NCBI GenBank assembly: GCA_002454425.1
Contig: DKIV01000031.1
Span: 5,802-69,801, forward strand
Length of the DNA stretch: 64,000 nt
Reading direction: 5' to 3'
DNA from: Sphingobacteriaceae bacterium UBA6709
GTDB lineage: Bacteria; Bacteroidota; Bacteroidia; Sphingobacteriales; Sphingobacteriaceae
The notes below the pieces were generated by a model. It saw nothing but the letters and a program-made list of their open reading frames with translations, was not told the origin of the DNA and did no database searches. A program made the position numbers and the translations under genes. Positions 25,025-34,054 of this stretch are shown here, piece after piece; positions within the stretch are counted from its first letter, which is position 1; every line of letters begins with the position of its first letter.

Positions 25025-26368
25025 ATGTTAAACGTTATGAAAGGAAAAATGGAGAAGCCTGCGCTGTCAGCTTTGCAGATCTGGAATATGAGTTTCGGTT
25101 TTCTGGGGATACAGTTTGGTTTTGCTCTGCAGAATGGCAATGCTTCACGTATTTTGCAGACCTTCGGCGCTGATGTAGAACATTTGTCGCTGTTTTGGCT
25201 TGCCGCACCTGTTACCGGGATGATTGTGCAACCGATCATAGGGCATTACAGTGATAAAACGTGGACGAAATTAGGACGTCGTCGGCCTTACTTTCTTACA
25301 GGTGCTTTATTGGCTGCATTGGCTTTGATATTCATGCCGAACGCGTCTCTCTTAGCGTATATGTTGCCCCCGATAATGGTTGGCGCTGGTATGCTGATGA
25401 TTATGGATGCCTCATTTAATGTAGCCATGGAACCGTTCCGGGCGCTTGTTGCCGATAATCTTCCGGAGCGCCAGCGTAGCGTTGGCTTTTCGGTGCAGAC
25501 ATTTCTTATAGGCGCAGGCGCTATTATAGGATCCTGGTTACCCTATGTGTTGTCGGAATATTTTGGCATAGACAAGACCGCCGCAAACGGGGCGGTCCCC
25601 TTGAATGTAGTGTATTCGTTTTATATTGGAGCTGTCGTACTTGTTGCCACCTTATTATGGACGGTGGTTACTACGCGCGAGTATTCGCCTGCAGAGCGCG
25701 AGGCATTCGACGATCATGAGGAGCTGCCAGAGGAAGAACAGAAAGGTGTTCTAAGTATCGTTACTGATTTTAAAGCGATGCCGCAGGCGATGAGGCAACT
25801 GGGCTTGGTGCAGTTTTTTTCATGGTTCGCATTGTTTTCCATGTGGGTATTCAGCACTCCCGCCATCGCGGAGCATGTGTATAACGTGGCACCGGGCGAT
25901 ACCAATACCGCAGGATATGCTGATGCCGCCAATTGGGTGGGGATATTATTTGGAGTTTATAATGGGGTATCTGCAATATATGCGTTATGTCTGCCGGCTA
26001 TTGCCGCTAAGCTGGGCAAGACCAGGGCTCATGCGCTATCTCTTCTGGCCGGAGGCGCTGGATTAATAGCTATTTATTTTATCAGTAATCCACAGTGGCT
26101 CATACTTCCGATGTTAGGCATCGGTATTGCGTGGGGGAGTATTCTGGCAATGCCTTATGCTATTTTATCTAATGCGATACCGGCGCGCAAAATGGGTGTG
26201 TATATGGGAATATTTAATTTTTTTATCACATTTCCTCAAATCGTAAACGGATTCTTCGGCGGACTTATCGTTAAATATCTTTTTGCTGGTCAGGCGATCT
26301 TCGCACTAGTGTTTGCCGGGATTTTGATGCTTTGTGGTGCTATTTCTGTATTGCGCGTGAAAGCCTGA
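25025..26368 (+). CDS. MFS sugar permease (SLC45/GPH-like, maltose/maltodextrin uptake)
   Basis: 447 aa with about twelve membrane segments. The N-terminal FLGIQFGFALQNGNASRILQTFGA and the loop DKTWTKLGRRRPYFLTGAL are typical of the SLC45-like sugar:cation symporters found in maltose loci of Flavobacteriia and Sphingobacteriia. A charged central loop (EREAFDDHEELPEEEQ) separates the halves. It should carry maltose or short maltodextrins from periplasm to cytoplasm for the GH65 enzyme. It starts 4 bp after the amylase stop, so it is part of the operon. Confidence 0.88.
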   Translation: MLNVMKGKMEKPALSALQIWNMSFGFLGIQFGFALQNGNASRILQTFGADVEHLSLFWLAAPVTGMIVQPIIGHYSDKTWTKLGRRRPYFLTGALLAALALIFMPNASLLAYMLPPIMVGAGMLMIMDASFNVAMEPFRALVADNLPERQRSVGFSVQTFLIGAGAIIGSWLPYVLSEYFGIDKTAANGAVPLNVVYSFYIGAVVLVATLLWTVVTTREYSPAEREAFDDHEELPEEEQKGVLSIVTDFKAMPQAMRQLGLVQFFSWFALFSMWVFSTPAIAEHVYNVAPGDTNTAGYADAANWVGILFGVYNGVSAIYALCLPAIAAKLGKTRAHALSLLAGGAGLIAIYFISNPQWLILPMLGIGIAWGSILAMPYAILSNAIPARKMGVYMGIFNFFITFPQIVNGFFGGLIVKYLFAGQAIFALVFAGILMLCGAISVLRVKA

Positions 26369-26441
26369 CGCTTGTCGTGGCTATCGCTGGTAATATTCTT
26401 ATGAACCTGTAGCAGGGCTACCAGATTAAAACAACTAACCT

Positions 26442-29030
26442 ATGAAATATCAATTACTACTAATATTTATTCTTCCTCTGATGATGCTTTCAGGCTGCAG
26501 AAAGAAGGATATTGAAGAAACTCAGCCTCCGGGCTCGGAACTTCCTGTAAGCGCTGATGGGCTGATATCATGGAGTCCTGACTTTCCGGATGGGGAAGGC
26601 GAGATGACCATTACTTTTGATGCGTCAAAAGGAAACGCTGGCTTGAAAGGCTATACCGGCGATGTGTACCTCTACGCTGGAGTGTTGACAGATAAAAGTG
26701 CGAATGCTGCTGATTGGAAATATGTAAAAAGCGGTTCCTTCAACACCCCTGATGTCGCATCAAAAATGACCTCATTGGGGGCCGGGAAGTATTCAATAAA
26801 AATTAGCCCACGCAAGTTCTTCGCGGTGCCGGCATCGGAACAGATCAAGTCTGTAGCTATGGTGTTCAGGAATGGGGAAGGCTCTTTGTCGGCTCGTAAT
26901 AAAGATGGCAGTGACATCTATCTGCCGATTACTGCCGCTGGACAACTGGCATTACGATTTAGTTCACCAGAGTTTGAGCCGACCTATGTTCCTGCTCCCG
27001 CAACGGCAATTATGCAGGTGGGTTCAACGGTGCAGGTTAGCGCCGTGACTTCAAAGAAGGCTACGTTAACGTTGACTTTGAATGGTGAGACCATCGCCAG
27101 TGTCACTAATGCCGGCAGCATCAACGGATCGGTCGTCGCTGGGAAACCGGGCGTGAATGTCGTTAAGGTGGTGGCCAGCGACGGCTCGGCTACGCTGGAG
27201 CGTAGTTTCTCATTTACCGTAAATGCTGACGTCAAGATTGAGGCTTTGCCTGCAGGGGCGAAGGATGGGGTTACGATACTAAACGGCGGGCGTTCGGCGA
27301 TATTTAGTATTTACGCACCGCAAAAGAGCTTCATGTATCTTATTGGTGACTTCAATAACTGGTCGCCCTCTACGGAAGCCTTTATGAAGAAAACTCCCGA
27401 TGGAAACAGATGGTGGATTCAATTAGATAACCTGGATCCTTCTCAGGAATATGCCTACCAATATTGGGTGGATGGCAGTTTGAAAGTTGCCGATCCCTAT
27501 GCGCAGAAAGTGCTGGATCCTCAATACGATAGCTTTATTAGCGCTTCCACTTACCCCGGTTTACGCACCTATCCTTCAGGAAAAACCAATGGGATCGTAA
27601 GCGTTCTGAAGACAGGTGAAGCTGCGTACAGTTGGACCTCAAAGGCTTTTGTAAGACCGGAAACAAAGGATCTGGTAATCTACGAACTGCATATGCGCGA
27701 TTTTATAGCCCTGCATGACTATAAAACCCTGGAAGATACATTGAATTACCTGACACGTCTGGGCGTGAACGCTCTGGAGCTGATGCCTGTAAATGAGTTT
27801 GAAGGCAACTCAAGTTGGGGTTATAATCCATCATTTTATTTTGCTCCGGATAAGTATTACGGCACGAAGAATGCGTTGAAGGAACTTATTGATCGCTGTC
27901 ATGCAAAGGGAATTGCTGTAATTCTTGATCTTGTTCTGAACCACGCTTTCGGACAGTCGCCCATGGTGCAATTATATTTTGATGCGGTTGCCGGTAAACC
28001 GGCCGCTAACAGTCCCTGGTTTAATGTTGAACCTACTCATCCGTACAACGTGGGTTATGATTTTAACCATGAGAGTGCCGCGACGAAATCCTTCTCAAAG
28101 AATGTCATGCGCTTCTGGATGCAGGAATATAAGATTGACGGTTTTCGTTTTGATCTGTCGAAGGGCTTTACGCAAAAAAATTCCGGTACCACCGATGTCA
28201 ATTCATGGAGTGCCTATGATGCAAGTCGGGTAGCGATATGGAAAGATTACTACGCTTTTATGAAGAGTATTGATCCAAACGTCTACGTGATCCTTGAACA
28301 TTTTGCCGCTGATGAAGAGGAAAAAGAACTGGCCGATGCAGGCATGATGTTGTGGAATAACTTGAGTTATAATTTCAATGAGGCGACTATGGGATACATA
28401 CAAAATTCCGATCTGTCGCGAGCATTTTATGACCGCCACGGGTTTAGCAAGCCTGCTAATCTGGTGAGCTACATGGAAAGTCATGATGAGGAACGGCTGA
28501 TGTATAAGAATCTCCAATATGGTAATGGTGCTGGCAGTTATAGTATTAAATCGAAGGCTACGGCATTAAAACGGCAGCAGTTGGCCGCGGCATTTCTGTT
28601 TGCTTCACCTGGGCCTAAGATGGTGTGGCAGTTCGGCGAGCTTGGGTATGACGTGTCCATTGATCAAAATGGCAGAACCGGAGAAAAGCCTCTTCACTGG
28701 GAATACTTTCAGGATACTGAACGTAGAAGTTTGTTTGATACTTACAGCAAGCTGATCCACTGGAAGAAAAATAACGAAGTGTTTAATGCTGGTAGCTTCT
28801 CTTATAGTCTCTCAGGCGCTATTAAACATATCATCATGAAGGGTGCTTCAAATAACCTGGTATTGGTGGGTAATTTTGATGTGGTAAGCAAGGAAGTAAC
28901 TCTTGCTTTTCCGGTAGCGGGAACCTGGATTGACAACTTCTCCGGACAACAGCTCTCAGTATCTGGAAATTATTCAGCGACATACGCACCCGGAGAGTTT
29001 CATCTTTTTAGTTCAAAAGCCCTGGAATAA
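26442..29030 (+). CDS. Multidomain surface GH13 amylase lipoprotein
   Basis: 862 aa. The lipobox LSGC gives lipidated C19. The domains in order are an N-terminal beta module (about 40-180; ISWSPDFPDGEGEMTITFDA, WKYV), an Ig-like domain (about 190-265), a CBM48-like module (about 275-380; YLIGDFNNWSPSTEAFMKKT) and a GH13 barrel (about 400-790). Catalytic residues are D571 in GFRFDLSKG, E619 in VILEHFAAD and D682 in MESHDEERL. The extra binding modules suggest it is the SusG counterpart that attacks polymeric starch at the surface. It is the last gene before the terminator at 29061. Confidence 0.88.
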   Translation: MKYQLLLIFILPLMMLSGCRKKDIEETQPPGSELPVSADGLISWSPDFPDGEGEMTITFDASKGNAGLKGYTGDVYLYAGVLTDKSANAADWKYVKSGSFNTPDVASKMTSLGAGKYSIKISPRKFFAVPASEQIKSVAMVFRNGEGSLSARNKDGSDIYLPITAAGQLALRFSSPEFEPTYVPAPATAIMQVGSTVQVSAVTSKKATLTLTLNGETIASVTNAGSINGSVVAGKPGVNVVKVVASDGSATLERSFSFTVNADVKIEALPAGAKDGVTILNGGRSAIFSIYAPQKSFMYLIGDFNNWSPSTEAFMKKTPDGNRWWIQLDNLDPSQEYAYQYWVDGSLKVADPYAQKVLDPQYDSFISASTYPGLRTYPSGKTNGIVSVLKTGEAAYSWTSKAFVRPETKDLVIYELHMRDFIALHDYKTLEDTLNYLTRLGVNALELMPVNEFEGNSSWGYNPSFYFAPDKYYGTKNALKELIDRCHAKGIAVILDLVLNHAFGQSPMVQLYFDAVAGKPAANSPWFNVEPTHPYNVGYDFNHESAATKSFSKNVMRFWMQEYKIDGFRFDLSKGFTQKNSGTTDVNSWSAYDASRVAIWKDYYAFMKSIDPNVYVILEHFAADEEEKELADAGMMLWNNLSYNFNEATMGYIQNSDLSRAFYDRHGFSKPANLVSYMESHDEERLMYKNLQYGNGAGSYSIKSKATALKRQQLAAAFLFASPGPKMVWQFGELGYDVSIDQNGRTGEKPLHWEYFQDTERRSLFDTYSKLIHWKKNNEVFNAGSFSYSLSGAIKHIIMKGASNNLVLVGNFDVVSKEVTLAFPVAGTWIDNFSGQQLSVSGNYSATYAPGEFHLFSSKALE

Positions 29031-29060
29031 CAAATCTCGGCACTTTCCTGATTTCCCATT

Positions 29061-29122
29061 CTAACGGTGCCGCTGGTAGCAAGTTGCCGCTGGCGACGCC
29101 GTTAGTGTTTTAGTTTTTAGGG
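29061..29122 (+). terminator. Terminator of the starch operon
   Basis: CTAACGGTG pairs with CGCCGTTAG (one G-T), with GC-rich inner pairing, followed by TGTTTTAGTTTTT. It lies about 30 bp after the last amylase. Confidence 0.6.
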
Positions 29123-29168
29123 TGGCTTTGTATGTCGATATGTAACAAAGGTGTTGATTAATTATTGT

Positions 29169-29195
29169 TTCGACAAAATTCTTATATTTGTCGAA
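29169..29195 (+). promoter_or_regulatory. TetR operator overlapping promoter and start
   Basis: The perfect dyad TTCGACAAA-N9-TTTGTCGAA contains a -7 box TATATTTG (29183-29190) and runs into the ATG at 29195. The arrangement implies autorepression and a leader of almost no length. A related, imperfect copy (TTCGACAA... near 29850-29876) lies before the efflux operon. Confidence 0.68.
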
Positions 29196-29788
29196 TGAAT
29201 GAGGCGTTAGAATATGACCGCGTGAAATCTGAAATAATAATTCAGGCAGGAGAGGTGTTTAGGAAATATGGGCTGCTCAAGGTTTCTATGCAGGATATCT
29301 CTAAAGCTACAGGTAAAGGAAGGAGTACGCTCTACTATTACTTTAAGAATAAGCATGAGGTATTTGAGGCATTTGCCATCATGGTGTTCAACGATTTGTT
29401 CAACAAAGCAAAGGCTGGCTTAAATCCCGCTAATACATTCAACGAGAACTTACGGTCTTACTATCGCGGAAAGCTAGGTATGCTCAAAAGTTTGCTGCAA
29501 CAGTATCAGCTTGTAGCAGATGACTTAAAACATGATTCCACTTTTATTGTTCAGCGAATGAGAGGGTTTCAAGAGATCGAAACAGCAATCATACAGCAAA
29601 TCCTCGGATGGGCAATTTCCAAAAAGGAAATTAAGCCGCTGACTGATGGCGATGCTGCTTTCCTCGCTGAAATAGTCGCTACTGCTTTTAAAAGCTTTGA
29701 ACAAGAGATGTTGTTGTTCGGCAGACTACCGGATTTCGAATCCAAACTCGATTGGCTGGGACAAATACTGTTCAAAGGATTGCAGTAA
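29195..29788 (+). CDS. TetR/AcrR family repressor of the RND operon
   Basis: 197 aa from ATG 29195; an upstream TTG start (29165) would lie within the dyad and ahead of the promoter, so it is rejected. The N-terminal helix-turn-helix (EVFRKYGLLKVSMQDISKATGKGRSTLYYYFKNKHEVFEAF) is clear TetR. The C-terminal ligand domain is unremarkable. It precedes and points into an RND efflux operon, 96 bp away, and a dyad like its own operator recurs there, so it most likely represses the pump. Confidence 0.88.
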   Translation: MNEALEYDRVKSEIIIQAGEVFRKYGLLKVSMQDISKATGKGRSTLYYYFKNKHEVFEAFAIMVFNDLFNKAKAGLNPANTFNENLRSYYRGKLGMLKSLLQQYQLVADDLKHDSTFIVQRMRGFQEIETAIIQQILGWAISKKEIKPLTDGDAAFLAEIVATAFKSFEQEMLLFGRLPDFESKLDWLGQILFKGLQ

Positions 29789-29884
29789 AATAGACGACTA
29801 GCAAGTTCGAGTTGCCATTTCTCAGAAGTGGCATTTTTTTAGTGTTTAGTTTCGACAATAATATATAAAACGTCTAATTGACTA

Positions 29885-30937
29885 ATGAAAATAAATTATC
29901 TCCATTTACAGAGTTTAGGCATGCTGATGCTAGCCTTTCTCTATTCTTCGTGTTCTAATAGCGATCAGGTTAAGACGCAGCGCGATACATTATCAGTAAA
30001 GGTAGTAGATCTTTCCGCTACCTCTGGTATGGGAATTACCTTGGATTATAACGGTACAATACAAGCAGAGAAGACCATTACCTTAAGCTTTCAGGTGGGC
30101 GGCACCGTAACATCTATTCCTGTAGATGCCGGGCAGTATGTAGAAAAAGGACAGCTTATAGCCAAAGTTGATGAAGCTGTATATCGCAATCAGTACGAAG
30201 CACAGCTGGCGCAGGCACGTCTTGCCAAAGAATCTTACAGGCGCGTGCTTGAAGTATACAATAAAGGCAGTATGGCGGAGATAAAGATGTTGGAAGCAAA
30301 ATCTAAGGCAGAGCAGGCTGAGGCTGCGGCTCGTGCAACCTATCAAAATATTCTTCACACTACGTTAACATCGCCGGTAAAAGGGTATATAGGGAACAAG
30401 ATGATTGAAGCCGGAGCTACAGCGGGTCCCGGAGTTCCGGTGGCTCAGGTGCTTGATGTAAGCACCGTACAGGTGTTAGTAGCCGTGCCCGAGGGTGAGA
30501 TAAACCGATTCCGTCGCGGTGATCAGGCGCGCGTTTCTATTGATGCTTTGGGCAAAGTTTTGCAGGGAAATATTGCTGAAACTGGCGTATTGGCGCTAAC
30601 TGGCAGTGCTAATTATAATGTGAAAATTAACCTCCGGAATGATAGCTTTCAGCTGAAACCTGGAATGCTCTGTAAGGTACATTTCTTGCAGTCGCATCAG
30701 GTTGATAGCGCTCAGGGAATAAAGGTTCCTGCTCAGGCGGTACAGGTAGATGAGCAAGGCCGGAACTTTGTATATGTTGTTGATCAGCATAATAAAGCCA
30801 TCCGTAAGCCTGTAGAGACCGGCGCCCTTGTTCAGGATGGCATCATGCTTAAGTCTGGCGTCGACGCGCAGGATAAACTTATTGTTTCTGGCTTCCAGAA
30901 GCTCGAAAGTGGTAGTCCATTACACATCATTAAATAA
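29885..30937 (+). CDS. RND efflux periplasmic adaptor (membrane fusion lipoprotein)
   Basis: 350 aa; the lipobox YSSC places the acylated cysteine at residue 23. The HlyD/AcrA order is visible: beta-barrel start (LDYNGTIQAEKTITLSFQVGGTVTSIPVDAGQYVEKGQLIAKVD, a half lipoyl), a short coiled-coil hairpin (about 90-160), the second lipoyl half (TTLTSPVKGYIGNKMIEAGATAGPG) and the membrane-proximal domain with PAQAVQVDEQGRNFVYVVD. It links the inner-membrane pump encoded next (10 bp downstream) to the TolC protein. Substrate unknown. Confidence 0.9.
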   Translation: MKINYLHLQSLGMLMLAFLYSSCSNSDQVKTQRDTLSVKVVDLSATSGMGITLDYNGTIQAEKTITLSFQVGGTVTSIPVDAGQYVEKGQLIAKVDEAVYRNQYEAQLAQARLAKESYRRVLEVYNKGSMAEIKMLEAKSKAEQAEAAARATYQNILHTTLTSPVKGYIGNKMIEAGATAGPGVPVAQVLDVSTVQVLVAVPEGEINRFRRGDQARVSIDALGKVLQGNIAETGVLALTGSANYNVKINLRNDSFQLKPGMLCKVHFLQSHQVDSAQGIKVPAQAVQVDEQGRNFVYVVDQHNKAIRKPVETGALVQDGIMLKSGVDAQDKLIVSGFQKLESGSPLHIIK

Positions 30938-30947
30938 GGAGCTGTTC

Positions 30948-33900
30948 ATGAAGAAAAAAGATGGGATCGTAGAGTGGTCCATGCATAATCATGTCGTCCC
31001 CTTAAGCGTCGCCGCAATTCTGGTATTAGTTGGCTTCCTTGCCTTATTTAATATGCCGAGAAATGAATTTCCCGATTTTACTATACGCCAGGGGCTGATT
31101 ATTGGATATTATCCAGGCGCATCAGCAACGCAGGTAGAAGAACAGATGACACGTAAAGTTGAAGAATACCTCTTTAACAATAACGAAGTAAATAAACGCA
31201 AAACCTATTCGTATTCACGAGACGGAATGATGTATGTCTTCGTGGAGCTTACCGATGAGGTGAATGGGCCATATGCCAAAGCATTCTGGAACAAGGCCCA
31301 GGCTGGCTTGCTTTTACTGCAAAGTCAGATGCCAAAGGAGGTAAAAGGCTTTATGGTCAATAGCGACTTCGGAAGCACATCTGCGCTTTTGCTATCTGTA
31401 GAGTCTCCGACACGCCCCTATAAAGAGCTTCAGAAGAATGTTGACGATATCGAAGCATCGCTACGTCAGGTTGCAGACGTTGCCAAAGTTTCTCACACGG
31501 GCAACCTTACCGAGCAAATTTCTGTATATGTAGATAATAATAAGCTCTTACAATATGGCATTAGTGCCGGACAGATAATGCAGGTGTTGCAAAATGCCGG
31601 AGCCATTAATGCGGGGGGAGTAGAAAAGGGTGCCGTTATTGACCGACCAATACATTTCAACAGCTTCTTTAAAACGGAGGCAGATCTTGCTGCTCAAATC
31701 CTGCGTAGTGACGCTAATGGCAATCAGATTCGGCTGTCGGACGTAGCAACGCTGAAGCGCGAGTACGATGAGCCGGAAAGCTATGTGAGCACTAACGGAA
31801 TCAAGAGCATTATCATCTCTTTAGAAATGGTTACTGGTAAGAATGTTGTGCATTTTGGCGAAGATCTGGACGTGCAATTGGAAAAGGTTCAGAAGCACCT
31901 GCCGTCTGACATAAAACTCGTGAAGCTGGCCGATCAGGCTAATGTTGTTGATGATTCTATCTCCCACTTTATGAAGGAGTTTGGCTATGCACTGATAGGT
32001 GTTATTGTAGTGGCTTTACTTTTGCTCCCCTTTCGGGTTGCGTCAGTTGCAGCAGCAACCATCCCCATTACCATTGCAGCAACGCTGGCAATCATGTACC
32101 TTTTTGATATCGAGCTCGACACCGTGACGCTTGCAGCCCTCATTGTGGTATTGGGGATTGTCGTCGATGACCCGATTGTTGTGATCGATAATCATATTGA
32201 AAAGCTTGATCACGGCATGTCTATCTGGGACGCCGCACGTAGCAGCGCTAAGGAGCTTTTCCCTTCTGTGTTTACCGCAACGTTGGCTATTTCAGCAACG
32301 TTCTTGCCCTTGATGTTTTTCATGACCGGTGTGGCTAAAGACTTTGTAAAGCTTTTCCCAATCACCATCATGATCGCCCTGGGTTTGTCGCTGTTGATCT
32401 CCATGGTACTGGTGCCATATTTTAACACGCGATTCATTAAAAAGGGGCTGAATGCTGATGATAAGAAGGACAATGGGAAGCCCTCCTTTCTCGACAGGCT
32501 GCAGCTATTTTTCAATAAGCAGGTAGCCAATGCCGTGCAACACTATAAGCTTACAGTAGCTGTGGGAATTGCGTCTGTATTGCTTGGCGTATTTTTTATG
32601 TCGCGCTTGCCACAGCAGTTGTTCCCTAAAGTCGAACGTAATCAGTTTGCCATGGAAGTGTACCTGCCCAGCGGTTACAATCTTGTGCAAACTGAAAAAG
32701 TTGTCAAGAGTATGGAGAAGTATCTGGCAAAGGATGAGCGAATTGTTGATTTTGCAAGCTTTACCGGCACCAGCTCTCCGCGTTTCCACACCGTGTATGC
32801 TCCTAATCTGCCGGCGAAGAACTACGCCCAGATACTTATCAATACCACTTCCGAAGAGACTACGGAAGAAGTGTTAGGCGAATACCAAAAGCGTTTCGGC
32901 GACATGTTCCCAGATGCACATTTGCGCATGAAGCAACTAAACATGATTAACGCTCAGGCGCCTATTGAAGTCCGTATTTCCGGAGATGATATTGCCCGTT
33001 TGAAGGAGGTCGGCGACAAGATCATTGCCGTTGCCAAAGACTATAAAGCCGTTAACTGGGTTCGTACAGATTTTGCGGAAATGCAGAGTACCATAGATGT
33101 GCGGATAAAGAATCAGGAAGCAAGTCGTTTAGGCCTTAGTCGTGAAGATATTGCAAATACTGTAGCCATAAATCAGGCGGGACTTACAGCTACGCAGGTG
33201 TGGGAGGGCGATTATCCCTTAAATGTGAAAATCAAATCTCCCGAAGCTCGCCGGAATAATACAGACCAACTTCTTTCATTAAATATTCCCGCTACGAAAA
33301 CTCAATCCATCGTGCCTCTCCGACAGGTTGCCGACATTGTACCGGCATGGGATGAAGGGCAGATTGTGCGCCGTAATAGCATAAGAACACTTACGGTACG
33401 CATGGATATTGACAAGGATGCTGTGGCTAATGCTGTATTGGCAGCGATGCGTCCGGATATCGAAAAAATCAAGCTGCCGACCGGCGTAGAGCTTGAATAT
33501 GGGGGAGAGTTAGAGCTTCAGGAAGAAAATATGGGCCCCATGGGTATCTCACTGTTGATGAGTGTGGTGCTGATCTTTATTATTCTGGTCGTCCATTTTA
33601 AGAAGCTCAAACACGCTTTTCTCTGCTTCACAACCATGCCTTTAAGTATCCTTGGTGCAGCTTTTGGCCTCTTGATTACAGGCTATCCCTTTGGCTTTAC
33701 CTCATTCTTAGGCTTGCTTGCTCTTTGTGGCATTGTAGTAAGAAATGGAATTATCCTCATTGATCATGCCGACGAGTTACGTTTCCATGAGGGTAAATCA
33801 GTAAAGGAAGCGGCCATAGCATCGGCGGAACGTCGTATGCGGCCAATTTTTCTTACCTCATCTGCGGCGGCGGTGGGCGTCATTCCAATGATCATCAGCA

Positions 33901-34049
33901 GATCGTCACTCTGGGGGCCTTTGGGAACTGTAATATGTTTCGGGTTGATGGTTTCCATGTTATTAACACTGTTTGTATTACCGGTGCTCTACTGGCTATT
34001 CTTCAAAGGCGAGGAAAAGCAAGTGCAGAACGCAACTGATAAACATTAA
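30948..34049 (+). CDS. RND family efflux pump, inner-membrane transporter
   Basis: 1033 aa from ATG 30948; a longer frame from 30828 overlaps the adaptor by 110 bp and is rejected. It has the AcrB/MexB architecture with twelve membrane segments and two large periplasmic loops. GIVVDDPIVVIDNHIEKL and the matching GIVVRNGIILIDHADELR are the TM4/TM10 blocks. The second Asp of the usual DD pair is followed by Pro here. FPDFTIRQGLIIGYYPGASATQVEEQM opens the porter domain. The substrate cannot be told from sequence. Confidence 0.92.
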   Translation: MKKKDGIVEWSMHNHVVPLSVAAILVLVGFLALFNMPRNEFPDFTIRQGLIIGYYPGASATQVEEQMTRKVEEYLFNNNEVNKRKTYSYSRDGMMYVFVELTDEVNGPYAKAFWNKAQAGLLLLQSQMPKEVKGFMVNSDFGSTSALLLSVESPTRPYKELQKNVDDIEASLRQVADVAKVSHTGNLTEQISVYVDNNKLLQYGISAGQIMQVLQNAGAINAGGVEKGAVIDRPIHFNSFFKTEADLAAQILRSDANGNQIRLSDVATLKREYDEPESYVSTNGIKSIIISLEMVTGKNVVHFGEDLDVQLEKVQKHLPSDIKLVKLADQANVVDDSISHFMKEFGYALIGVIVVALLLLPFRVASVAAATIPITIAATLAIMYLFDIELDTVTLAALIVVLGIVVDDPIVVIDNHIEKLDHGMSIWDAARSSAKELFPSVFTATLAISATFLPLMFFMTGVAKDFVKLFPITIMIALGLSLLISMVLVPYFNTRFIKKGLNADDKKDNGKPSFLDRLQLFFNKQVANAVQHYKLTVAVGIASVLLGVFFMSRLPQQLFPKVERNQFAMEVYLPSGYNLVQTEKVVKSMEKYLAKDERIVDFASFTGTSSPRFHTVYAPNLPAKNYAQILINTTSEETTEEVLGEYQKRFGDMFPDAHLRMKQLNMINAQAPIEVRISGDDIARLKEVGDKIIAVAKDYKAVNWVRTDFAEMQSTIDVRIKNQEASRLGLSREDIANTVAINQAGLTATQVWEGDYPLNVKIKSPEARRNNTDQLLSLNIPATKTQSIVPLRQVADIVPAWDEGQIVRRNSIRTLTVRMDIDKDAVANAVLAAMRPDIEKIKLPTGVELEYGGELELQEENMGPMGISLLMSVVLIFIILVVHFKKLKHAFLCFTTMPLSILGAAFGLLITGYPFGFTSFLGLLALCGIVVRNGIILIDHADELRFHEGKSVKEAAIASAERRMRPIFLTSSAAAVGVIPMIISRSSLWGPLGTVICFGLMVSMLLTLFVLPVLYWLFFKGEEKQVQNATDKH

Positions 34050-34054
34050 TTCGC

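Noticed and set aside
30828..30947. Extended N-terminus of the RND pump
   Set aside because: The extension overlaps the adaptor gene by 110 bp in another frame; the ATG at 30948 begins at the expected N-terminal helix.
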